NCBI GenBank assembly: GCA_016934645.1 | Contig: JAFGSL010000125.1 | Coordinates: 1-22,588, forward strand | DNA: 22,588 nt | Reading direction: 5' to 3' | Source: Anaerolineae bacterium | Lineage (GTDB): Bacteria; Chloroflexota; Anaerolineae; B4-G1; SLSP01 | Part shown: positions 1 through 6,231 of the stretch, piece by piece | Numbering within the stretch: the first letter of the stretch is position 1 | How the letters are laid out: each line of letters opens with the position of its first letter | Translations under genes and position numbers: made by a program | The notes under the pieces: generated by a model | The model's database searches: none | What the model saw: only the letters and a program-made list of their open reading frames with translations | Told to the model about the DNA's origin: nothing

Positions 1-87
1 ATCGAAATTTAGGCTCGTAGTAACGACTTTAGTCGTTGAAAAACCACTGAAGTGGTTACTACAAACGTAGATTTGTGATCTACTGAG
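1..87. repeat. Truncated copy of a 94-bp three-way-junction repeat
   Basis: This is the right-hand part of an element whose complete copy lies at 12581-12674. Visible parts are an outer stem (CGTAGT near 15 with ACTAC near 57), two inner hairpins (AACGACT/AGTCGTT and AACCACT/AGTGGTT), a third hairpin GTAGAT/ATCTAC, and the right terminal repeat ATCTACTGAG at 78-87. The left terminus lies outside the window; only its last two bases are present. The inner stems differ in sequence from the other copy but keep their pairing, so the fold appears conserved. It ends 18 bases before the radical SAM start codon. Nothing else is seen in 1-105. Confidence 0.75.
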
Positions 88-105
88 ATTTTGTAGTCTT
101 TGATT

Positions 106-1176
106 ATGAGCAACACACCACTAAATTACGTCATCAACCTCACGTGCATGGCCGTCGCAGCGATACCGCTGCGCCCATTGGTGGTTTCGTATTGCGTCAC
201 GACGTACTGCAACCTCAACTGTGTCTACTGCGAGGATTTCGGCGCGCGGCGCAACGCTCTCCAGCCCGTTCCGCTGCCGCTGGATGACGCCAAACGCCTG
301 CTCGCCGTCATCCGCCAGGGGACGAGCCACCTCATCCTCACCGGCGGGGAGCCGCTGCTCTACCCCGATCTCCCGGCGTTGCTGGCCTATGCCCGTCGCG
401 ATCTGCATTTCCGCCATCTGACGCTCCTGACCAACGCAGCGCTTCTCCGCGATCGCATGGACGTGCTGCCGCTGATCGACCGGCTCATGATCAGCGTGGA
501 CGCCACCAGCCCTGTGTTGTGGGATCAGACGATCCGCGCGGAACCGGGTACGGCGCAGGCCATCCTTGATAACGTAGCGATTGTCGCGCAGCACCAGAAA
601 TCGGACGGTTTCCGCCTGGTGCTCAACTGCGTGGCGACGCCGGAGACGCTCTCGCAGGTGGAAACCGTGCTGGATTGGTGCATCGCGCACAAGGCGCTTT
701 TCTCGTTCTCTCCGCAGTCGGTCAACAACTGGCCGCGCTACGAATTGCTCGTCTCCGAGAAGTATCGTGCTTTCGTCGAGCGGATGATTGCCCTCAAACG
801 CCAGGGCGTGCCGATTCTGGGCAGTATGGCCTATTTGCGGATGCTGTGCAATTTCGATCCCTACGCCTGCTATCCGATGTTGGCCCCGCGCGTGATGCCC
901 GACGGCGGCTTGGCCTATCCCTGCCGTCCCATCGAACGCGAGGGCGATGCCCACGGCGGGCGCGACGTGAATCTGCTGGAAATCGGCAATTGGAACAAGG
1001 CTGTGCAGTGCGCGATGGACATCTACGGCACGCCGCCATCGACGTGCGGCAGTTGCTACCAGCAGTGCTACGTAGAACCTTCGCTCATGCAGGCCCGTCC
1101 GTGGGCGCTGCTGGCAGAATTGCTGCGCTACAAAGCCGCGCGGCAAGGAGGGATTTCCACCTACGCGCCGGGATGA
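106..1176 (+). CDS. Radical SAM protein with SPASM-like C-terminal cysteines
   Basis: A 356-residue protein with the radical SAM CxxxCxxC motif at C35, C39 and C42 (4Fe-4S cluster, S-adenosylmethionine cleavage) and a GGEP motif at 80-83. The C-terminal third has C248, C255, C273, C302, C314, C317 and C321. This resembles a SPASM/Twitch domain holding extra Fe-S clusters, as in peptide- or protein-modifying radical SAM enzymes. The substrate cannot be read from sequence and no precursor peptide gene is seen next to it. ATG at 106 is chosen because an in-frame TAG at 94-96 limits the frame. There is no Shine-Dalgarno, so the message may be leaderless or the start may be later (M15). An FAD enzyme follows 81 bases downstream and may be co-transcribed. 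The family call is confident; the function is unknown. Confidence 0.88.
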   Translation: MSNTPLNYVINLTCMAVAAIPLRPLVVSYCVTTYCNLNCVYCEDFGARRNALQPVPLPLDDAKRLLAVIRQGTSHLILTGGEPLLYPDLPALLAYARRDLHFRHLTLLTNAALLRDRMDVLPLIDRLMISVDATSPVLWDQTIRAEPGTAQAILDNVAIVAQHQKSDGFRLVLNCVATPETLSQVETVLDWCIAHKALFSFSPQSVNNWPRYELLVSEKYRAFVERMIALKRQGVPILGSMAYLRMLCNFDPYACYPMLAPRVMPDGGLAYPCRPIEREGDAHGGRDVNLLEIGNWNKAVQCAMDIYGTPPSTCGSCYQQCYVEPSLMQARPWALLAELLRYKAARQGGISTYAPG

Positions 1177-1181
1177 AGACA

Positions 1182-1251
1182 AACCACTAATCTGCACGAA
1201 TTCTCACGAATAGAAATGAAAATTGGCATAGATTCGTGAAGATTCGTGGTT
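1182..1251. repeat. ATTCGTG palindromic intergenic repeat
   Basis: An imperfect inverted repeat fills the gap between the radical SAM and FAD genes. The left arm begins AACCAC and contains ACGAAT twice; the right arm is ATTCGTGAAGATTCGTGGTT. It can form a hairpin with a mismatched stem. The following bases GAAGAG give the next gene its only Shine-Dalgarno-like sequence. No transposase is associated. Confidence 0.55.
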
Positions 1252-1257
1252 GAAGAG

Positions 1258-2811
1258 ATGCCTATGACGACCACATCACACGATACGATTATTGTCGGCG
1301 CGGGCCTTGCCGGGCTGACGGCGGCGTTGCATCTGGCGGAGCGTGGCCTGTGCCCACTGGTGTTAGACGCCGATCCGCAGTACGCCGGTGGACGGCTCAA
1401 AGCCGGGCCGGAGATCACCCTCGAACACGCGGGGCAGACGTGGCACTTCGGCGGCGAGCATGGCGTCCACGCCGTCTGGTCGCCGTACCGCAACTTCCAG
1501 GCGATGCTCGTGCGTCATCGCATCCGCCCGGTGCTCGTTCCCGCGCAGGAAGAGGCGTGGCTGCTTGCGCACGGGAGCCGTGTGCGTCGCGCCAATATCG
1601 GCAGCGCCATCCGCAATAGCTGGGTTCCCGCGCCGTTTCACTACCTGGGCATGTTCGCCCGCCCGCGCTTCTGGACGATGTTGAGCGTGCGCAACTTCGC
1701 CTCGCTCTTCCGTGTGTTTGTCACCTTGCTGGCGGCTTTATCGATAGATCCGCTGGCCGAAGACCAGCCCCTGTACGGCCTGACTTTGGTCGACGTCTGC
1801 AAAGGCTGGTCGCCGGATATGACCTCGCTCTTCACCGGATTATCCCGCAACGCGCTCCCCGCCAACCCCGATCAAATCCCGGCCTCCGGCTTTTTCGCGT
1901 TCCTGCGCTTCTACACCCTGAGACGGCGGGATGCGTGGGCCTTCTCATACTTCCCCACTGACAGCGCTCGCGCTCTCGTCACGCCGCTGCTGCGCGTGCT
2001 GGAGGCGCAGGACGGCAAGGTGACGCTCGGTGCACGGGTCACACACTTGGCGCGCACGGCGGCTGGCTGGCAGGTGACGGTAAACACGGGGGATCGACCG
2101 CCTTCCATCCTCACCGCGCCTCACCTTATCCTGGCTACGGATGCCCCAGACACCGAAACGCTACTCCGCGCCAGTCCCGATACGGCATCCCGGGCCGAAG
2201 GCTTGCGCTTGCCCGGCGGATGGCCCTCCGCTGTGATCCGGCTTTGGTTCACGCGCGCGCCGGAACGCCGGGACGCCGAAGCGGGCATCTTTTCCGGCGA
2301 TTTCGTCCTCGATAACTTTTTCTGGCTGCACCGCATTTACGACGATTACATCCGCTGGGCACGGGCGACGGGTGGCAGCGCGCTCGAAGCGCACCTCTAC
2401 GGGCCACCTGACCTTTTAGCGATGCCCGATGCGACGCTGTTCGCCCACGCCATCACCGATGTGACCCGCGCGTGGCCGGAACTGAAGGGCCACGTCCTGC
2501 ACGCTGCCATCACGCGCAACGACGCGACGCACACGCTCCTGCATGCCGGCAGGCCGGAGGAACACCTGGGCGTCGTCACCCCCTGGCCCAACCTCTTCTG
2601 TTGCGGCGATTGGGTGCGCGATTCGAACCCGGCGATGTTTATGGAGCGCGCGTGCCTCACCGGCATCAAGGCCGCCAACGCCGTCCTGCGCGCGCGGGCG
2701 CTGGCCCCCTGGCCCCTCCTTGCTGCGCCGCGCCCGGAGATGCTCGCCTGGGCCGTCGAAATGGAAATGCGCGGCGTTCGCGAGCGGATGAAAGCACGGC
2801 GGAGGAAGTAA
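1258..2811 (+). CDS. FAD-dependent oxidoreductase, phytoene desaturase/amine oxidase-like
   Basis: About 517 residues. An N-terminal Rossmann dinucleotide motif GAGLAG (residues 14-19) is followed by the second FAD-contact motif AGGRL. Near the C-terminus, a CGDWVRD...GIKAANAV segment matches the FAD-binding end of flavin-containing amine oxidases and carotenoid desaturases. The HGVHAVWSPYRNF region near residue 75 recalls carotenoid desaturase or isorenieratene-synthase-like enzymes, but the substrate is not determinable. No other carotenoid gene is visible, so a pigment role is only a possibility. ATG 1258 is chosen over GTG 1246; ATG 1264 is also possible. The stop codon touches a tandem repeat tract that begins at 2811. 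Confidence 0.85.
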   Translation: MPMTTTSHDTIIVGAGLAGLTAALHLAERGLCPLVLDADPQYAGGRLKAGPEITLEHAGQTWHFGGEHGVHAVWSPYRNFQAMLVRHRIRPVLVPAQEEAWLLAHGSRVRRANIGSAIRNSWVPAPFHYLGMFARPRFWTMLSVRNFASLFRVFVTLLAALSIDPLAEDQPLYGLTLVDVCKGWSPDMTSLFTGLSRNALPANPDQIPASGFFAFLRFYTLRRRDAWAFSYFPTDSARALVTPLLRVLEAQDGKVTLGARVTHLARTAAGWQVTVNTGDRPPSILTAPHLILATDAPDTETLLRASPDTASRAEGLRLPGGWPSAVIRLWFTRAPERRDAEAGIFSGDFVLDNFFWLHRIYDDYIRWARATGGSALEAHLYGPPDLLAMPDATLFAHAITDVTRAWPELKGHVLHAAITRNDATHTLLHAGRPEEHLGVVTPWPNLFCCGDWVRDSNPAMFMERACLTGIKAANAVLRARALAPWPLLAAPRPEMLAWAVEMEMRGVRERMKARRRK

Positions 2812-2897
2812 GGAGTAGGAAGTAGGAAGTAAGGAGTAGGAAGTAGGAAGTAAAGAGTGTGAGTTTCTCCTACTCCATACTCCATACTCCATGCTCC
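2811..2897. repeat. 21-bp direct repeat and CTCCATA microsatellite tract
   Basis: Two perfect tandem copies of a 21-bp purine-rich unit (2811-2831 and 2832-2852, built from GGAGTAGGA and AGTAGGA blocks) are followed at about 2866-2897 by a pyrimidine-rich array of TACTCCA units. GGAGTAGGA and TCCTACTCC are complementary, so the halves can pair. The tract fills most of the gap between the FAD and GAF genes. Confidence 0.7.
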
Positions 2898-2928
2898 GTA
2901 GTCAATTTCTGAGAGGAGAACTGACACA

Positions 2929-3396
2929 ATGACAAACCAGGACTTTGCAACGCTTTTGACCGCCATCCGTGAGATTGTGGCTTCCGAGGACAGCACGCGC
3001 GATGAGAAACTGCACGCGATTTGCGCGCTCCTGGAACGCGAGGTCGCGCACTACGATTGGGTGGGCTTCTACCTGGTCGATCCGGCCCGTGAGCGCGAGC
3101 TTCTGCTGGGGCCGTTCGTGGGCGCACCCACGGAGCACATGCGCATCGCCTTCGGGCAGGGCATCTGCGGGCAGGCCGCCGACACGGAGATGACATTCGT
3201 GATCCAGGATGTTTCGCAGGAGACGAACTATCTTTCGTGCAGCCCGCACGTCAAATCGGAGATCGTCGTCCCCATCTTCAAGGACGGTGTGGTCGTCGGC
3301 GAGATCGATATCGACTCCCATGCCCTTGCCCCGTTCACCGACACCGATGACGCTTTTCTGGAGCAAGTCGCCGCGCTCGTCGCTGCGTTGCTTTGA
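2929..3396 (+). CDS. GAF-domain protein, free methionine-R-sulfoxide reductase family
   Basis: A 155-residue single GAF domain. The DWVGFYLVD, LLLGPFVG, RIAFGQGICG, KSEIVVPIF and GEIDIDS segments match the fRMsR family (E. coli MsrC/YebR), which reduces free methionine-R-sulfoxide with thioredoxin. C80 and C104 correspond to two of the three active-site cysteines; C104 is the expected catalytic one. The first family cysteine, just before the RIxFGxG segment, is replaced here by H70/M71. From recalled family knowledge that is the resolving cysteine, so the recycling mechanism may differ or the protein may have another GAF role. ATG 2929 has GAGAGGAG upstream. Superoxide reductase follows 224 bases downstream, suggesting an oxidative-stress context. 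Confidence 0.82.
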   Translation: MTNQDFATLLTAIREIVASEDSTRDEKLHAICALLEREVAHYDWVGFYLVDPARERELLLGPFVGAPTEHMRIAFGQGICGQAADTEMTFVIQDVSQETNYLSCSPHVKSEIVVPIFKDGVVVGEIDIDSHALAPFTDTDDAFLEQVAALVAALL

Positions 3397-3404
3397 GTAA
3401 GTCT

Positions 3405-3463
3405 CTATCCGAAAACTGTGTCTGCGAGTGTTTCTAGTGCGTCAACGGTGAATTCTCGGATAG
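3405..3463. repeat. 59-bp TIR-bearing repeat, copy 1
   Basis: A 59-base element bounded by CTATCCGA and TCGGATAG. A second copy of exactly the same length lies in opposite orientation at 22375-22433, matching at 52 of 59 positions by hand alignment. It sits between the GAF gene stop and the superoxide reductase leader. It has the size and termini of a small non-autonomous element; no target duplication was clear. Confidence 0.8.
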
Positions 3464-3557
3464 GCACTAAGCAGGAGATTCGTCGTAAAACTTTTGTGTC
3501 TTGTTTGCCTTGCTTTTTTGCACTGTAGGGAGTAGACTATAGTTTGTAGTTAAGATG

Positions 3558-3576
3558 GGCGGCCGATAATGCCGCC
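3558..3576. other. GGCGGC/GCCGCC hairpin upstream of superoxide reductase
   Basis: A 6-bp perfect stem (3558-3563 with 3571-3576) and 7-base loop lie 45 bases before the superoxide reductase start. No T-run follows, so it is not an intrinsic terminator. It may be a 5' leader structure. A possible -10 (TATAGT, 3538-3543) lies just upstream, but no convincing -35 was found. Confidence 0.35.
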
Positions 3577-3620
3577 TCCAGTATCGTTTGTCATTTACTG
3601 TATGCAAAGGAGGCATAACT

Positions 3621-4013
3621 ATGAAACTCGGTGATACCATTCAAACGGCGGACTGGAAGAAGGAAAAGCACGCCCCGGTTATCGAAGCCCCGGAAGTCGT
3701 CAAAGCAGGCGAACCCTTTGTGGTCAAGCTCAGCATCGGCAAAGAAATCCCTCATCCCAACACCACCGCACATCACATCAGTTGGATAGAGCTGTATTTC
3801 AAGCCCGAAGGCGACAAGTTCATCTATCAGGTGGGGCACTTTGATTTCCCCGCGCACGGTGCATCCGCGCAGGGTGCGGACTCTGGCCCCGTCTGGACCA
3901 ATCCTGTGGCCAAGTGCTCGGTCACGGTCAACGGCCCCGGCACACTGATTGCCACCTCGCTCTGTAATATCCACGGGCTGTGGGAAAACAGCCGGGAACT
4001 CAAAGTCGGGTAG
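3621..4013 (+). CDS. Superoxide reductase (class II, neelaredoxin type)
   Basis: A 130-residue single-domain protein that reduces superoxide to hydrogen peroxide at a mononuclear Fe(His)4Cys centre. The expected ligands are visible: H17 in EKHAPVIE, H45 and H51 in HPNTTAHH, then C115 and H118 in CNIHG. E15/K16 match the substrate-guiding EKH motif. No N-terminal desulforedoxin domain is present, hence class II. The start is ATG 3621 behind AAAGGAGG; the frame is open further upstream, but the Shine-Dalgarno decides. It is the first gene of a probable operon with the tandem ferritin-like cargo and the encapsulin shell. Its own tail (ENSRELKVG) does not resemble a cargo-loading peptide, so it is probably cytosolic. 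Confidence 0.93.
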   Translation: MKLGDTIQTADWKKEKHAPVIEAPEVVKAGEPFVVKLSIGKEIPHPNTTAHHISWIELYFKPEGDKFIYQVGHFDFPAHGASAQGADSGPVWTNPVAKCSVTVNGPGTLIATSLCNIHGLWENSRELKVG

Positions 4014-4026
4014 ACGGCAAACGGAA

Positions 4027-4070
4027 GACAGTAGACGGGGCTTGCTACCGCAAGTTCCCTGTCTACTGTC
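4027..4070. other. Long hairpin between superoxide reductase and ferritin-like gene
   Basis: Bases 4027-4040 pair with 4057-4070 (14 pairs, one G-T). Inside, CTTGC (4041-4045) pairs with GCAAG (4050-4054) around a TACC loop. There is no following T-run, so it is not a typical terminator. Placed directly before the GGAGG of the next gene, it could protect mRNA ends or modulate downstream expression. It could also be a dispersed palindromic repeat. Confidence 0.6.
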
Positions 4071-4087
4071 TACTTCAGGAGGTTACT

Positions 4088-5029
4088 ATGCCACAAACAG
4101 ATAATGCTGGTTTGATCCAGATGCTCGAGGCGGCGGTGAAGGATGAGCATGCAGCGATCATCCAATACCTGCGTCACGCCTATATGATGGGCGAGGGCGA
4201 ACTGGCCTGTGAAATCGAGGGCATCGCCCGCGAGGAAATGCGACACCTTTGGATACTCTCACGGTGGATCGTGCGTCTGGGCGGCCAACCGACAACACAG
4301 CGCGGATTCACTGATCTGGCCGGCGCGACAAGCCCGGAGTGGATGCAGCGCGACGTCGCAGCGGAGGATCGCGCTATCGCGATGTACGAGGGCTATCTAA
4401 CGCAGATCGATGATCCTGACCTGCGCGCTGACATCAAGCACATCCTCGCCGATGAGCGTCGCCACCATGGAGACTTTGTGCATTTTGTCGATAAAACGAC
4501 GCTGGAGGTGCAGGCGGCACCGGAGGAACCGGTTGAAGAACCTGCAGCAGCGATGGCATCCGTTGACAAAGACGCCCTTGAGTGGGGCGTGAATCACGAG
4601 TATGCGGCGATTCTGCAATACCTCGTTCACTCATTCTTGACGATGGATACGGATGAGGAAATCTCCAGCCAGTTGATGACGCAGGCTATCAACGAGATGC
4701 AGCACATGGGCTGGTTTGGTGAAGAGTTGGTGGGCAGCGGCGGGGAAATGCCCCTCACCCACCATCCGTTGACGTTGCCCGCAGACCCCGAGGCGATGTT
4801 GGAAGCCGATGTCCAGCTCGAAAACGAGACCGCCGCAAGGTACGGCCAGTTCGTCGAGCAGATGGTCGATCCCGGTGCGAAGGGCGTCATCGACGATGCG
4901 CGCGGGCAAGAGCTGTATCACGAGAGCCTCTTCGGACGGCTGCTCAAACGCCTCAAGCCGGTCGCGGCGCCAACTGCCGCACCGACCACCAAAGTATGGA
5001 CTATCGGCACGCTCAAACGAAAGCCATGA
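4088..5029 (+). CDS. Tandem double ferritin-like protein, predicted encapsulin cargo
   Basis: A 313-residue protein made of two ferritin-like four-helix domains. Domain 1 (about 5-137) has the diiron ligand pattern E20, E50/H53, E93, E123/H126. Domain 2 (about 160-288) repeats it with E171, E203/H206, E245 or E247, E275/H278. Both metal sites therefore look intact. A 20-residue Ala/Glu/Pro linker joins the domains. After a Pro/Ala/Thr-rich linker (291-302), the extreme C-terminus VWTIGTLKRKP (303-313) resembles family 1 encapsulin cargo-loading peptides of the type (L/T)xIGSL. The encapsulin shell gene follows 130 bases downstream. Likely role: ferroxidase/iron storage or peroxide reduction inside the compartment. 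ATG 4088 is chosen because AGGAGG lies 7 bases upstream. The ferritin-like call is strong; the cargo assignment is inference from tail plus neighbour. Confidence 0.9.
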   Translation: MPQTDNAGLIQMLEAAVKDEHAAIIQYLRHAYMMGEGELACEIEGIAREEMRHLWILSRWIVRLGGQPTTQRGFTDLAGATSPEWMQRDVAAEDRAIAMYEGYLTQIDDPDLRADIKHILADERRHHGDFVHFVDKTTLEVQAAPEEPVEEPAAAMASVDKDALEWGVNHEYAAILQYLVHSFLTMDTDEEISSQLMTQAINEMQHMGWFGEELVGSGGEMPLTHHPLTLPADPEAMLEADVQLENETAARYGQFVEQMVDPGAKGVIDDARGQELYHESLFGRLLKRLKPVAAPTAAPTTKVWTIGTLKRKP

Positions 5030-5046
5030 TGCGTGATTCTAGCTGT

Positions 5047-5097
5047 GGCCGGTCTCCGACCGAGCCACTGTATGGGGGCACGGTCAGGAGATCGGCC
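5047..5097. other. Hairpin between cargo and encapsulin genes
   Basis: GGCCGGTCTCC plus GACCG (5047-5062) pair with CGGTC, a bulged A and GGAGATCGGCC (5081-5097), giving about 16 pairs with one G-T. No T-run follows. It is followed at 5105-5140 by degenerate TTTTGAC-type direct repeats and then the encapsulin Shine-Dalgarno. It may affect the cargo-to-shell ratio or be a dispersed palindrome. Confidence 0.5.
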
Positions 5098-5159
5098 TGA
5101 GCAAATAACTTTTGACTTTTGACTTTCGACTATAGACTTACCTAGAAAGGAGTTCATCT

Positions 5160-5963
5160 ATGGAGAACATTCTCATGCGCAGTGACGCCCCGCTTACCGA
5201 TGCACAATGGCAGTTGATCGACGCTACGGTTAGCGATGTGGTCGGTCGCGTTGTCGTGGGCCGGAAAATCCTTGATCTGTACGGCCCGTTAGGATTTGGC
5301 GCATACACTGTCCCACTGTATACCTACAAAAGCACAGATGGTGAACCCGTGCGCGCTAAGATCGCCCGCCAGTTGACGATGAGCACGTTGATGAAGGAAT
5401 TCGTCATCACCGCCAAGGACCTGGAGCTGATGAACGCCGGGCAGCCGTTTGACACCGCGCCTGTGGCGGCGGCCGCGACGCAGTTGGCGTTGGCTGAAGA
5501 CAAACTGATCTTCAGCGGTGACGCGGACGAGGGCATCGAAGGCTTGCTCGCGATCACCGGACGGCAAAAACTCCCGCTCGGCGATTGGAACGAAGAGGGG
5601 CAGGCGTTGACCGACGTCTCCGCCGCCACCGCAAAACTGGTCTCGGAGGGCTTCTACCCGCCGTACTTCGTTGCCATGCATCCTATGCTCTACACCAAGC
5701 TCCAGCGCGTCTACGGGCGGCGCGGCATCCTCGAAGTTGAGTTGGTGGAGAAACAAGCCACGGGCGGCGTCTTCGCCTCACCCTCGCTTCCGCAGGATAA
5801 GGTGCTGATCATCGCGGCGCAACCGCAGTATGTCGATCTGGCAGTTGGGTTGGACATCGCGACGGGCTTTGTTGAGACCGTCAGTCTTGAACATCGCTTC
5901 TCCATTATGGAGACGCTGGCCTTGCGCGTCAAACAGCCCGGCGCAGTGTGCACCATAGAGTAG
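5160..5963 (+). CDS. enc: Encapsulin shell protein (family 1, HK97 fold)
   Basis: A 267-residue protein with the family 1 encapsulin signature: APLTDAQWQLID at residues 10-21, RKILDLYGPLGFG near 35-47, then an EDKLIFSGD...GIEGLLAI segment matching the family's EDxxIFxG...GIxGL motif. It ends in a hydrophobic beta-rich region typical of Linocin_M18/encapsulin. The length matches usual family members of about 265 residues. Such proteins self-assemble into icosahedral nanocompartments that capture cargo through C-terminal peptides. The start ATG has AAAGGAG 7 bases upstream. The upstream gene encodes the likely cargo. Downstream come a 91-bp palindromic element and an intrinsic terminator, so the operon probably ends here. 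Confidence 0.95.
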   Translation: MENILMRSDAPLTDAQWQLIDATVSDVVGRVVVGRKILDLYGPLGFGAYTVPLYTYKSTDGEPVRAKIARQLTMSTLMKEFVITAKDLELMNAGQPFDTAPVAAAATQLALAEDKLIFSGDADEGIEGLLAITGRQKLPLGDWNEEGQALTDVSAATAKLVSEGFYPPYFVAMHPMLYTKLQRVYGRRGILEVELVEKQATGGVFASPSLPQDKVLIIAAQPQYVDLAVGLDIATGFVETVSLEHRFSIMETLALRVKQPGAVCTIE

Positions 5964-6021
5964 GACCTAACCACGTAGATTCTTGCACAACAAGCAATAA
6001 AACGGGCGTCGAAGGCTCCTT

Positions 6022-6112
6022 AGGGTCTGTAAAAGAATAAGTTCCCGCGCAGAGCGCCCCGGGGACGGGGCTTCGAGCGTGAAATACGGGAAGTTACATT
6101 TTTACGAATCCT
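6022..6112. repeat. 91-bp palindromic element, MITE-like
   Basis: The termini form an imperfect 26-base inverted repeat (19 of 26 match by hand). The left end reads AGGGTCTGTAAAAG...TTCCCG; the right end is CGGGAAGTTAC...CGAATCCT. An inner GCCCC/GGGGC hairpin sits at the centre. It lies between the encapsulin stop and a terminator. No second copy was seen in the window and no clear target duplication. Confidence 0.5.
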
Positions 6113-6148
6113 TAGTTCCGGTTTATCCGGGTTAGGCGTCGTATCAAG

Positions 6149-6179
6149 AAAAGAGCCGGGCCGATCTCGGCTCTTTTTG
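6149..6179 (+). terminator. Rho-independent terminator after the encapsulin operon
   Basis: AAAAGAGCCG (6149-6158) pairs with CGGCTCTTTT (6168-6177) around a 9-base loop, with a T-run that is part of the stem base and continues to 6178. It separates the encapsulin operon from the rubrerythrin-like gene. Confidence 0.85.
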
Positions 6180-6186
6180 CTTTTTG

Positions 6187-6195
6187 TGATATAAT
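6187..6195 (+). promoter_or_regulatory. Extended -10 promoter (TGATATAAT)
   Basis: A perfect TATAAT at 6190-6195 is preceded by TG one base upstream (extended -10). No good -35 is present, as is common for this promoter type. It lies 36 bases before the rubrerythrin-like ATG and just after the terminator, so that gene is probably transcribed on its own. Confidence 0.7.
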
Positions 6196-6231
6196 CAATA
6201 TGTAAATCTTATTAAACGCGGGAGGTGAATC

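Noticed and set aside
1..105. Possible CRISPR repeat or tRNA-like cloverleaf
   Set aside because: No regularly spaced repeats with unique spacers, and no anticodon/acceptor pattern; better explained as the dispersed palindromic repeat also seen at 12581-12674.
121..1197. Long minus-strand frame opposite the radical SAM gene
   Set aside because: Arg/His-rich shadow of a gene with clear motifs on the plus strand; typical GC-rich artefact.
3588..3620. Upstream extension of superoxide reductase, and similarly 3980-4087 for the ferritin-like gene
   Set aside because: The extra residues match no family N-terminus, and strong Shine-Dalgarno sites directly precede ATG 3621 and ATG 4088.
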